Shown here piece after piece: positions 44,088 to 53,741 of a stretch of DNA of 64,000 nucleotides. Numbering within the stretch: position 1 is the stretch's first letter; the number at the start of each line of letters is the position of its first letter. Under the pieces are notes generated by a model. The model was not told the origin of the DNA, did not search any database, and saw only the letters and a program-made list of their open reading frames with translations. The translations under genes were made by a program, and so were the position numbers. The stretch is from Galeruca laticollis (taxonomy: Eukaryota > Arthropoda > Insecta > Coleoptera > Chrysomelidae), in the NCBI GenBank assembly GCA_963921935.1, contig OY998175.1, positions 150,403,309 through 150,467,308 of the forward strand. Direction: 5' to 3'.

Positions 44088-45075
44088 TAATGGCTTAATC
44101 TTTGAGACAAGCATATATCAAGATTAGAACTCTAAAAATTCAAAAGTCTTGGAAAAAGTGTAAATCATTTTTATTGCAATACAAATATATTTTGCAAAAT
44201 TCGTGTTATATTAGTCCAGAAAATATTTCATAAAATGTGAAGTAATTAATTATTTCAATACAAATATTTTGGGTAATCTATACTTATATAATAAGTCCAA
44301 AAACATTCTTTAGTTGAATGTTTTTGAATGAGACTAGGTTATTGAAATATGGATTGGCCAGTATAAGACGTCAAAAACGACCTAGATATGCTCGTTTGAG
44401 GAGGAATGAAAAACTGCTATAGGATTGAGCAGAGGAATTTAGAAGAGACCAAGGCCCACATCACTTCATAACGTAAGTAACCAAAAATATTTAAGTTCAA
44501 CACTTTATCAATTCTCTATTTCTTATCTGGTCTTACCAAAGTTTTTCAATGCAACTAACTTTTAAATCAACAGAAGTTGCTTTTACACATTGTCTTACTC
44601 ACCAACATTTTAATATTAATTTCTATTGAATAAATGTGACTGTATTCTGAATAACAGAACACAGTTTGGTACATGAGCCAGGACCGAAAATGAGATAAGG
44701 CCTATTAGACCATTTGTATGTTATATGTTAGTTCAGTTCTGGATGTTACTTTATTCCATAGCTAATTTTAATAGAGTTTAGATTATCTTCACAAGCACTA
44801 TTGCTTTGTTATTAAAATAACACATTCTTCACATAATAAACAGCGACAAAACAATTTTTGTATTTACATCAATTTGAAGAACTGAACTTAATTTTTTAAA
44901 AGTGTATATTAAATAAAACTAATCAATTTAATTCTAATAATGTATTTAGCAACAAAAACACATTTCAACTGTGAATATGACTTATTACTTGGCAAAAATG
45001 ACAAATCAATTAAGTATATAAAAAAGTTATTTACATGTTTGTTATTCCATTAAAAAACTTTGTAGAAAATTTAAA
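44088..45075. other. Intergenic sequence, no gene recognised
   Basis: AT-rich sequence between the rRNA fragment and the 3' side of La. No feature I can support. Confidence 0.6.
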
Positions 45076-45085
45076 GGTGACTGTG

Positions 45086-45211
45086 TTATTTCGAGTTGTA
45101 GATTTTCACCAGCTCTTGTAGGAATTTTCTTCAAGAGAATGAACATTTATTCAATTTTGTCGCCTGAAGAAGCGCTTATAATAGTTGGCAATAGTCTTCA
45201 ACTCGAAATAA
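45086..45211. repeat. Short inverted-repeat element downstream of La
   Basis: TTATTTCGAGTTG (45086-45098) and its exact complement CAACTCGAAATAA (45199-45211) enclose about 100 bp including CGCCTGAAGAAGCGCTTATA. A candidate La poly(A) signal (AATAAA on the minus strand, 45151-45146) lies within, so this element may form part of the La 3' UTR. Confidence 0.6.
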
Positions 45212-45338
45212 TTCAGTGCCAATTTCGTACGTTTTTTCTTTTAAAAAACAATGATAAAAAAATATCATCTAATATAATAAGCCAATACCAATCAAACTAA
45301 GTATTGTACATGAGTTCATTACGAAAATTATTATAACT

Positions 45339-46054
45339 TTAATCTACTTTTTTAGATTTTGAATCCCTGTTATAACCACCAAAATTGCCCTTACGCTTTC
45401 TGTTATTTCTTGCACCCATTTTCTGTTTCTTTCTGAATTCAAGGATGGCATCTGAACTCTTTTTAAGGTATTCCTCTTCTTCTTCACCTTCCAAAACTTT
45501 TAATTTCAGCTTGCATTCACTTACTTCAAGTGTTGCATCAGTCACCTTATTGAAAAATTCCACCGCATTATTTTCTGCAGGAAAACGTAAGTAACCTTGT
45601 AAATCTCCTTTACTAAAATCTACAAACTGTACTTCAGTATCACCAATTTCTTTGACTTTATCTTTCAACTCTTCCCTTGTTAACGTTTTACCTTCTTCAA
45701 TCCCAGAGAAATGCAAAACTGCTCCTTTAGGAAATTCTAATTTTTTCTCTGATTTATCAGCTGATTTAGATTTATTCTCCTTTTTGTTTTTCTTCCGTTC
45801 TTCTATTTCCTTCTTTTTGTCATTGAAATAATCTTTTTGGAATTTTTTTATTAATTCAGTTTCTCCATATTTAACACTTTCGAGATCAATGAATTTTTTA
45901 CAAGTTTCAACGTCTTTGAAAATTACAAAACAGGAGCCCTTGAATTTGTGATCTTTAGTACAACGTCTATTGCAAGAGGCAATGGGACCATACGGTTCAA
46001 AGAAAGAGACAATTTTATCAAAGTCTTCATCTAAAGGAAATCCTTTAACATAGG
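45339..46054 (-). CDS. La: La RNA-binding protein, exon 2 (RRM1, RRM2, basic tail)
   Basis: Acceptor TTTTCAG lies at 46061-46055. The first two bases complete an alanine codon, continuing exon 1 as MTAYVKGFPLDEDFDKIVSF. RRM1: AYVKGFPL (RNP2) and FKGSCFVIF (RNP1). A lysine/glutamate-rich linker follows (KKKEIEERKKNKKENKSKS). RRM2: GAVLHFSGIEEGKTLTREEL..DLQGYLRFPAENNAVEFFNKV. Basic C-terminus RKRKGNFGGYNRDSKSKKVD, probably a nuclear signal. Stop at 45341-45339. Total protein 342 residues, shorter than human La but with all three RNA-binding domains. Confidence 0.95.
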
Positions 46055-46651
46055 CTGAAAATAAAAGTTATATTATCCACATGATTTATTAGTAATTACC
46101 TCAATAGCATGCAGAGCAGTGGCCTAGCTACAGGGTGGGCCGGGGTGAAGGGGGTTGACAAGGCGCCATGGTAAAATAAAATGGTTAATGGGCTTAACTA
46201 ATTTTTTAAATTCAATAGTTAAATTATAATTTTCTAAAAAAACCTTTGGATTAGAATATCTAGCTTATTATAAATTGTGTCACAGAATTTAGTCTATGTT
46301 TCAATGCTGCACAGGACAGAGGTATGATGGTACCGCAATTATGGGCGTTACATATAATGGACTACAAGCTAAAATTGATGAATTATAAAGAAAACGCCCA
46401 ATTTCACTGTACAGCACACAATATAAATTTTGTCAATAATGATGCTGAAGGTAATGTTACAAAAGCAAAACAATTTTAATTTTTTTTCCGGCTAGCGTTA
46501 AACGATGGGAATTAGTTCAAGACTGTCGATTAAATAAAATTTTAAAGTTTAAATCCAACAAGATGGTCATCAAGGAACGATGCTATAGAATCTTTAACCC
46601 TTTCGGACCCAACGGGTCTTATATGTCCCGCTCAGTAGTTCAACTTACTTA

Positions 46652-47413
46652 GGCCCTGTCTTTTCACCATCGAATAGTTATTTATCAGAGACTTTGCTCT
46701 CTAGATAAATAAAGTACTGTCTTTTCACTGTCAAATATAGTTTATCTATCAGATAAACTGCCAAATAGTTATTTGCTAGTTCAAGTTGCAGATAAAACTT
46801 TATTTGATGGATTAGTCATGTTTCTGAAAACCTAAAAATTATTTTTCAACTGTGTTGGTGTTTTTGGATAACATAATAGCGATTTTGTAAGATTTAAAAA
46901 TGGAAAAAATTTGTCAATATTTTGATTTGGTTGACGAAATTAATGATAGTTACCATAATCGAGATAATGACGTACGCACAAGGTCTGATCATTTCAATAC
47001 ATGGAATGACACAGAATTTCATGTTTATAATTATATGGAAATAATCAATGCAATTAGCTGACTTCCTGCACTCTTCTTTATCCTTCCAAACCAAGGCATG
47101 TCTTTTAAATTTTCAATAATAGCTTTAATTCTTAAGGCTATTTGTAATAACAGCTTAATTTCAGCTTGACAGAGATTAGGAGCCCTCCATCGTTTTTGTT
47201 ATCCATATCATATGATTACAAAATCAATTTAAATCATCAATCATATGATCTGTCAAAAAGCAACTCAGTGAAGTTAGGAATTTTGGTCTGTTCTTGATTA
47301 ACAAAAGCTGTTATCTACCAGATAATTTGATGTGAAAAGAAGCGTTGGGAATTATTCCCATGGATAACTATGTTGGATAAGGCTTATTTATTCTTAGATA
47401 AAAAAACCAGGCC
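46652..47413. mobile_element. Harbinger-type non-autonomous element, TTA target duplication
   Basis: Left end GGCCCTGTCTTTTCACC (46652) after TTA (46649-46651). Right end, in reverse complement, GGCCTGGTTTTTTTATC, before TTA (47414-47416). The 3-bp TTA duplication and GGCC ends are typical of PIF/Harbinger. Length 762 bp, no intact gene. Confidence 0.65.
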
Positions 47414-47619
47414 TTATTGGACCAAATATATCCCATTTTATGGTTTTTATTGCCGTATTGACGCCCCACAATATTTTGCTGGAATCGGCAACACTGTTTG
47501 TAGTACACATATGGTTGTATGCCAGTAGTTATCAGGTGATTCAATCAACTTGTTGTTTTTATGGAGAAAACGTACAAATTTTGAGCAAAAGTTGTACGGT
47601 AGGGGTTCTTATTTATAAA

Positions 47620-47624
<5 letters not shown>

Positions 47625-47679
<55 letters not shown>
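47625..47679. repeat. (TA)n microsatellite
   Basis: About 27 TA dinucleotides. Confidence 0.95.
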
Positions 47680-47680
<1 letters not shown>

Positions 47681-48159
47681 CGTGAAATTTTACTTCAATA
47701 CAGAATTATATGTTTATTTGGATAATATTGACGATGAAGTAGACACAGCCTTATGCTTGTCTTGCATTATACCATACACCTAAGTATGTTTATACATGAA
47801 TATTTGTATATTTACTTTTTTTATTAAATAAATTGGATTTACTCGATTTTATCTAATTTGTTCTGTTTACCCACTGGGATGTATGTCCCATTTTTTTGTT
47901 TTTTTATTGCTATAATTTTGATATATTATAGAAGTCAGTATAACTAATAACACCTTCAATGCCATTTATTTACCAAAAATGCAATTAACTCCCATTAAAA
48001 AAACCAGGGTTCGAAAGGGGTTCAGATTTAATTTCATCTTATATAGTCTGAAATTATTTTAAAAAGTAATAAAGATAAAAAGTTGGAAACCTTAAGTTTT
48101 TTGATTATTTTAGATGCTTCATTGCTTACACCATGTTTCTTAAGTACTTCAAAGTAAAA

Positions 48160-48890
48160 TAACTAATATTGCCAAGGCAATCTAGTCTATTTAACAATGC
48201 TCATTTACACTTTTGCAAGCTTCATAACAGTTGTGATGAAATTAAATCAGAAGCTTTAGAGCTGGCAAAAACTTGGGAACTCGAAAGAACTGTCATAGAA
48301 AAGAGATTTGCAGTTAAAAACATTTTTTTTTCAGTGAAATGGGGGCAGATATAAAATTATCAGAAGAAAAATGTAAAGAAATTACATTGTGGGCACCATC
48401 TCTTTCCAATTTTCAAAATATTGTGTCTAAATTTAATTTTTTTGAACCTTCCCTTTTAGTGTCCCTACGTGATTGTGAGCTTTACAAGCAAGCTAATTTA
48501 CTGCAAGAAAAATGCCTTTATGATTTAACTGAAAAATTTGTAGGGGAAATACTCTAAATTTTCGCTTTGCATTAAGAGGGAGGTTAAAAAATATAAATAC
48601 AATTATAGAAAGGATCGATTTCTTTTTTTAACATCAAACCATGTCTCAAATTTCCCGAAGTGTGCACTACTCTCTTATTATTTTCAACACTTCCTGTGAT
48701 ATCATCATTTTCAAAGCCCATGCTTATAATAAACATTATTGGGCCAAAAGCCAATCCAGACAAGGCTAAATAGCCTAGCAGTACTAAATTCAGAGAATGA
48801 ATTTTCACAAAACATTAATTTTGATCATATAATGGATCAGTTTGCTTTAATTAAAAATTGCGGGAAAAATTCCTAATGTTTTATTACCCT
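48160..48890 (+). pseudogene. hAT-type (ZMYM-like) transposase C-terminal remnant
   Basis: Pieces in different frames: ELAKTWELERTVIEKRF (48259), KFNFFEPSLLVSLRDCELYKQ (48431), DLTEKFVGEIL (48524), LIIFNTSCDII (48675) and SLAVLNSENEFSQNINFDHI (48773). The final block matches the dimerisation helix of hAT proteins related to vertebrate ZMYM/KRBA genes (LAMLSIEN..KIDF). Strongly degraded. Confidence 0.65.
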
Positions 48891-49411
48891 TTCTCATCTA
48901 ATGTGTTATATATATATCCCATAGTGTAATTAAAAAAGTGTAGAGGGAAGCACGTCTTTATAAACGAGCGAGTCTGTATCCCACGCAATTACTGGACTTT
49001 GACCAAAGGTTTACTGCGAATATTGCCATGCTCTCTCAGTCTACATCCAACAACCAAGCGATCGTGTTGTAACCTATACCTGCGAGTATATTTATTGTAT
49101 TTTGATGTTTTTTTACTGTCAATCTGTGAATAAAAGTACGGATTACTTTTAAACTGGAAAGGTAAGTCAATTATGGTGTTGCTAATATATTTGTGTTCCC
49201 ATTTTTGATGAAAAAATCAACATGGGACATATACGTCCCCCTCGAATTCTTATGGGGGATAAAAGCATCCTAGTCGGGGTTTGTTGTTTGTGTGCTCAAA
49301 TATATGCATGTGGATATATTTTTTTTCCAGAAAGAGGAAACGAAATAACAGTGAACTACATCAGTCATCCATTTCAAGGTAGTAGTTCCGAATATACCCC
49401 TTCCACTAGAG

Positions 49412-50960
49412 ATGACTTCAGAATCAGACATGGATGAAAGTAACTTTCTTCAGGAGAATTCTGAAAGCTCAGGTAGTGATAAAAAAAATATCGAACCAGA
49501 AGTTGATGACGTTGAAAATACAGATGAAAATGAAGCCAGTGATGCAGCAACATCTAAAATAACAGTAACAGTATCTCAAGTTATATGGCAGCCTCTTCCA
49601 AATAACACATTTGTTCCACGTAAACAAATACCAATTGGTAATGGTTCAGCAATTCCGCAAATTTTGTTATACCGTTCTTGTAGTGAATTTGATGTATTTC
49701 TAAAAATGTTTCCAAGAAGTTAGATTATTTTTATATGCCAATATACTAATGGGCACCTAACCTTACTAAAGGAACAAAATCTCTCCAAACATATTGTACC
49801 AACAGATCATTAAATCATGATTGCTCTTGGAATTATTCTCGTAATGAATTACAATTGTGTACCTAATATGCACTTGCAATTAAATCAATGGGAAACAAAG
49901 TGATAAAATCAACAAATACATTTCTGTTACTTCTTTCAAAATTATATTTCAACAACCCAGCAAAATTACCAGACTGCAACAAAACATACTACTTGGACAA
50001 AGTGATAGCTTGTCTGAAAAAGACATCTCTTCAATGGCGGTCAAATAGTCTGTATCGATCAATCGATAAACCAATGGTAAAATTTACGGGTAAATCTGCT
50101 ATGAAACAATATTTAACGCTAAAACCAATCAAGAGAGAGATCAAGATTTGGCAGAGATGTGATGGACTAACAGGGTACGTTTATGAACTTGTTATTTATG
50201 CAGGTAAAGAGACAGAACAGATGGACAGGACTTTGAGAGAGAGAGTGGTGATCAAAATATGCCAAAGTATTCAGAACCCAAATGTTTCGATAGGATCTTT
50301 ACCTCTGTGAATAATATTCAATATGCTGCAGTGGGTACATGCATTGCCAATAGAAAATACTAACCAACCTTTTCTGAAAAATCTTGTGCTCGAAATGACA
50401 TGGAAATGTATTGTAGTAATACGGGTTTATTAGCGGTGAAATGGAAGGTTACCAAGGAAGTTGTTGCAGTAAGCAACTGTCACAAACCAGAAAATGGAAT
50501 GGTAGATAGAAAAAAATGAAAATGGATCTAAAACTAATGTTACGTGCCCAGAATCAGTCTTGTTTTACTACAAATATATGGGAGGGGTTGCCCTTGCAGA
50601 TCCGTTGTCTATGATATTGATAGAAAATTCAATAAATGGTGGAAAAAGGTGTTCTACAGGCTATTATTCACTTCAGTAGTTAACTCCTGGATATTATTTC
50701 AGGAGATTCACCATAAAAAAGTCCCGTTGCTGCAGTTTATTGTTCCACCAGCAGAACAACTTATTAGGTATGGTAGACAACGTTCTACCATAAAATGGTG
50801 CAGATTGTATGGCAGACCATCCAAGCCAGTAATGTCTTTGCAAAATTTTGGTGATCACTTGCTGGTCGAAGGATCAACTCATTAAAGATGCCATAGATGT
50901 CACAAAATGAAGAAAGAACAAAAGTTACCTGCAGTCAATGCCACATTGCTTTTCAGTTTA
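49412..50960 (+). pseudogene. piggyBac-type transposase, degraded
   Basis: Acidic N-terminus (SDMDESNFLQENSESSGS) from 49412. After stops, the core at 50020-50290 reads FTGKSAMKQYLTLKPIKREI, KIWQRCDGLTGYVYELVIYA and GKETEQMDRTLRERVV, diagnostic for the PGBD3-like branch. Later FYYKYMGGVALADPLS (near 50565; the usual GGVDLADQ has Ala in place of the catalytic Asp) and IVPPAEQLIRYGR (near 50739). Multiple stops and frame changes. Confidence 0.8.
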
Positions 50961-51351
50961 TCATCCATAGATATGTGTATTGTAATCCTATATATATGAT
51001 GGGACATATATGTCCCATGCCATTTTTTAAATTGTAAAAACGAAAAAAATAGAGAAAAGTTTTTTATATATATCAAAAAGTCGATGTGAAAGGGTTAAAT
51101 TTATAAATTTTTAGTTTACCTTTATAGCATTAAATTTAATTGTGTTCTCCCTTCATATATTCTATTTTGCTATAATATAAATGTATACGTTTAAAACTAT
51201 TGGATTATTTTATTAGTTTAGGTATCACCCAAAATAAGGGTTTATTTTAAGCGCCAGCCGATAGTTTTGCTCCCGGCGCCGCTATTTCTAGCTATGCCAC
51301 TGATGCAGATAATCTATTTTATTTAGTTACAAGAAAAATTAAATATATTAC

Positions 51352-51664
51352 CAGTCATATTCATGAGTTCCTTCCGTCGTTCATCATTCAATTCCGGTAG
51401 AGGCTTTTCTGGGTTACGTCGAACTTTCTTGTGATCTTCGCTTACTACAACGACTTCGTCTTCTGATTTTTCAATGGCTTTTGCTATAACTTCTTCGTCT
51501 GTAGATAAAGAAGCAAGTCGTTTAAACGTTAACAAAACCTCCAGAGGTACCCATCCTTCATCTTCCTTAATTTTTTCTTGTAAGAATTTATCTCGTGGTA
51601 AATTTATGTCCCCAAAATAGTATTCAATTTGTTTAATAATTTTCTTTTCTAAATCATTTGCCAT
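51352..51664 (-). CDS. La: La RNA-binding protein, exon 1 (La motif)
   Basis: ATG at 51664-51662. Encodes the La motif, a winged-helix domain: LEKKIIKQIEYYFGDINLPR, DKFLQEKIKEDEGWVPLEVL, LTFKRLASLSTDEEVIAKAI. The YFGD..LPRDKFL and WVPLEVLLTFKRLA blocks hold the aromatic and basic residues that bind UUU-3'OH ends. Ends RRNPEKPLPELNDERRKELM and a split codon at donor GTAATA (51351). Known role: binds and protects 3' oligo-U tails of new Pol III transcripts in the nucleus and binds TOP mRNAs. The N-terminus is very short compared with Drosophila La. Intron of 5297 bp. Confidence 0.95.
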
Positions 51665-51690
51665 GTTGAAGTTTACTTGCTTATACCACA

Positions 51691-51711
51691 GCCAGAAAGG
51701 AAATGAAAAAG
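51691..51711 (-). promoter_or_regulatory. Candidate TOP-like pyrimidine tract of La
   Basis: On the minus strand CTTTTTCATTTCCTTTCTGG, 27-47 nt upstream of the La start codon. Plausible transcription start region. Interrupted by A, so weaker than the TCTP tract. Confidence 0.35.
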
Positions 51712-51864
51712 TATATTTACACGTGTGGTAAACGTTATTACCTTTATAGATTATAGGAATAGGTTAACTATGACATTTGGCACATGACATACACTTTTTG
51801 AAATATCCCCAGAAAACTTAAAGGGTATGTTCAGATATCAAACAATGAGATTTACGATTTTACC

Positions 51865-51881
51865 CACGGACTAAGTCCGTG
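51865..51881. promoter_or_regulatory. Palindrome CACGGACTAAGTCCGTG between La and TCTP
   Basis: A 17-bp palindrome with a single central base, flanked on both sides by ATTTTACC. It sits 200 bp from the La start and 356 bp from the TCTP start in the shared promoter interval. It could be a dimeric factor site; I cannot name the factor. Confidence 0.5.
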
Positions 51882-52079
51882 ATTTTACCACATCAGAAGC
51901 AGTTTGGAGTTTCGATATAGAAAATACATCCTTAAGAAGATCTTAATAGAATTTTATTATTTATAAACTATTGCAAGCTTGTAATACTATTAGCTTCGAA
52001 CGGTTGCAGTAGAGGGCAACGCGAGCTGAAGAAATTGTCGCTTGTTTGACCAATTGAATCGTTAGCGTCATGATACAAC

Positions 52080-52114
52080 CACAGTTTAAAGCTTAACAGA
52101 AGCTTTAAACTGTG
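52080..52114. repeat. 15-bp perfect inverted repeat in the TCTP promoter, flanked by GATACAAC
   Basis: CACAGTTTAAAGCTT (52080-52094), 5-nt AACAG loop, AAGCTTTAAACTGTG (52100-52114). GATACAAC stands at 52072-52079 and again at 52114-52121, like a small foldback insertion with duplicated target or a templated inversion. About 60 bp upstream of the predicted TCTP start. Confidence 0.7.
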
Positions 52115-52172
52115 ATACAACTACGAATGTTGGCTTCACTGATTTTTTTGACGATCAATTTCTTTTTAGGTG

Positions 52173-52181
52173 CTCTCTTTT
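52173..52181 (+). promoter_or_regulatory. Candidate TOP initiator of TCTP
   Basis: CTCTCTTTT, a C-initiated pyrimidine tract 56-64 nt before the start codon, in the context GGTGCTCTCTTTTGGC. TCTP mRNA is a classic TOP mRNA in animals, so this is a likely transcription start. Confidence 0.6.
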
Positions 52182-52236
52182 GGCAAGAAGGTACCATCTG
52201 TGATATTAGAAAGCAAAATCTTAATAATCCAACAAA

Positions 52237-52264
52237 ATGAGGATCTATAAAGACATTTTTACTG
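52237..52264 (+). CDS. Tctp: TCTP, exon 1
   Basis: ATG at 52237. Encodes MRIYKDIFT and the first base of Gly10; donor GTAAAT at 52265. A short first coding exon with the family's conserved N-terminus (M.IYKDI.TGDE). The first intron is 125 bp. Confidence 0.93.
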
Positions 52265-52389
52265 GTAAATATTATTCGTAACACGTTATTTAATTATTTT
52301 ACATACATATTTTTGTTGTTTTGCAACCTATCTTCAATATAAAGACAAATGTTAAATTTGCCATTTTAATCTTTATTATTATTTTTCAG

Positions 52390-52648
52390 GAGATGAAATG
52401 TTCTCAGATACTTACAAAATGAAATTAGTGGACGAAGTTTTATACGAGGTATATGGAAGATTAGTTCAACGTAAACACGGAGACGTCCAAATCGATGGGG
52501 CTAACCCTTCAGCAGAAGAAGCTGATGAAGGTACAGATGAAGCTGTTGAATCGGGAGTAGATATTGTACTCAATCACAGGTTGTGCGAAACATACGCTTT
52601 CGGCGACAAAAAATCTTACACAGCCTACCTTAAAGACTATATGAAAAA
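52390..52648 (+). CDS. Tctp: TCTP, exon 2
   Basis: Acceptor TTTCAG at 52384-52389. Encodes GDEMFSDTYKMKLVDEVLYE.. and the first TCTP signature region GANPSAEEADEG, the acidic flexible loop, then VDIVLNHRLCETYAFGDKKS and YTAYLKDYMK. Donor GTAAGT at 52649, codon split after two bases. Known roles: a small cytoplasmic protein with an Mss4-like beta-tent fold that binds small GTPases and calcium and promotes growth. Confidence 0.95.
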
Positions 52649-52654
52649 GTAAGT

Positions 52655-53412
52655 ACATTAAATTTATATTTTTATGGGTAATTGTTTTAATGTAATAGTA
52701 AACTTACAAACATGTTATTAAGATAAAACTTGTTTATACATATTCAAATGATAATCTAATGTTCTAGGGTGTGTTATATGTTAAATCTTTGATATATTGC
52801 ATGAACTAATACTGGATAATATATTTAGTTGTTTTATTCAGAGCAAATCATGCAAAATAAATAAAATCTGAATTTTTGTGTGTATATTGAATATTCAATG
52901 TACCAGTTCAGATTTTAACATACAACCACATCTCTTTTGTTTGTACATTTAAATATTTTAACAGAATAATATACCTAGTAATTAATAGGAATAGTTAGTC
53001 ATGTATATGATTAGAAACTTCAAGTTTAAAGGTTTAACTCCAGTTGCATCTCAATGTTACAACCTTGAAAAGTATAAACAGATAGTGGATAGTCAAAGTG
53101 TTTGCCCTTATTTTTCAATTTAAGTGCTTCCTTTTCTAGTATGCCACAATTCAGATAATGTGTATATTTGTGATGTGTTTCTGTATTATAAATGGGTAGT
53201 TTTGCAATGCAGACTGAGAACATTGCCAATTTTAAACAACAATTAAAGAACTAGTTGTAAACAATCCTTGTAAAAATAATTTAAAGCAATAATTATAAAA
53301 AATTTAATACATGAAATTGTGCCTAATTTATAATTTATGCTATTAGCATCACAATCTGTTGAAAGGTTGATATATTTCCTGAAAATACATAAGTTATGAT
53401 AGTAGCTGGTAT
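52655..53412 (+). other. 5' part of TCTP intron 2, unassigned
   Basis: AT-rich intronic sequence up to the Harbinger element. No feature seen. Confidence 0.6.
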
Positions 53413-53741
53413 TAAGGCCTTTCGTACACTGGGCTACGCAAGTATCCGATACCTAAGTTGTGAACTCATGTCACAAGCAACTTGATACGCATACTCGTAC
53501 ACGTCGCTACTCAAATCGCAATATCCGCGTTACAACCACTGCCGTAATCCTAGCGGTCGTCATCATCACATGTGAAAAATGTCTGACACAAATGATGATT
53601 ATATCATTTTTGCTTATTATCTTCACCGAAGGAGAAATCGCCGTAACAGAAGATACTGTGTGCATCCCTATATAGAGAGGAATATAAACTGCAGAATGTT
53701 TGTTGCAGCAAACTGACACTAAATTCTTAGCCTGCTATAGG

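Larger units (their letters stand above)
46598..51094 (+). mobile_element. TTAA-bracketed piggyBac composite in the La intron
   Basis: TTAA (46594-46597) followed by CCCTTTCGGACCC, and GAAAGGG followed by TTAA (51095-51098): the expected ends of a piggyBac-type insertion. An internal GGGTTCGAAAGGG (48007-48019) matches the left end in reverse complement at 12 of 13 positions, so the block may be two elements (46598-48019 and another ending at 51094). The word GGGACATATAYGTCCC-like recurs near 49225 and 50999. Contains a Harbinger-type insertion, (TA)n, a hAT remnant and a piggyBac transposase remnant. Confidence 0.65.

Noticed and set aside
47440..47679. ORF ending in an IYIYIY run, and similar ORFs at other TA tracts
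   Set aside because: Produced by translation of (TA)n microsatellites.
49412..49723. Domesticated piggyBac gene in the La intron
   Set aside because: The 103-codon N-terminal ORF is open, but the catalytic part carries many stops and frame changes and lacks a catalytic Asp.
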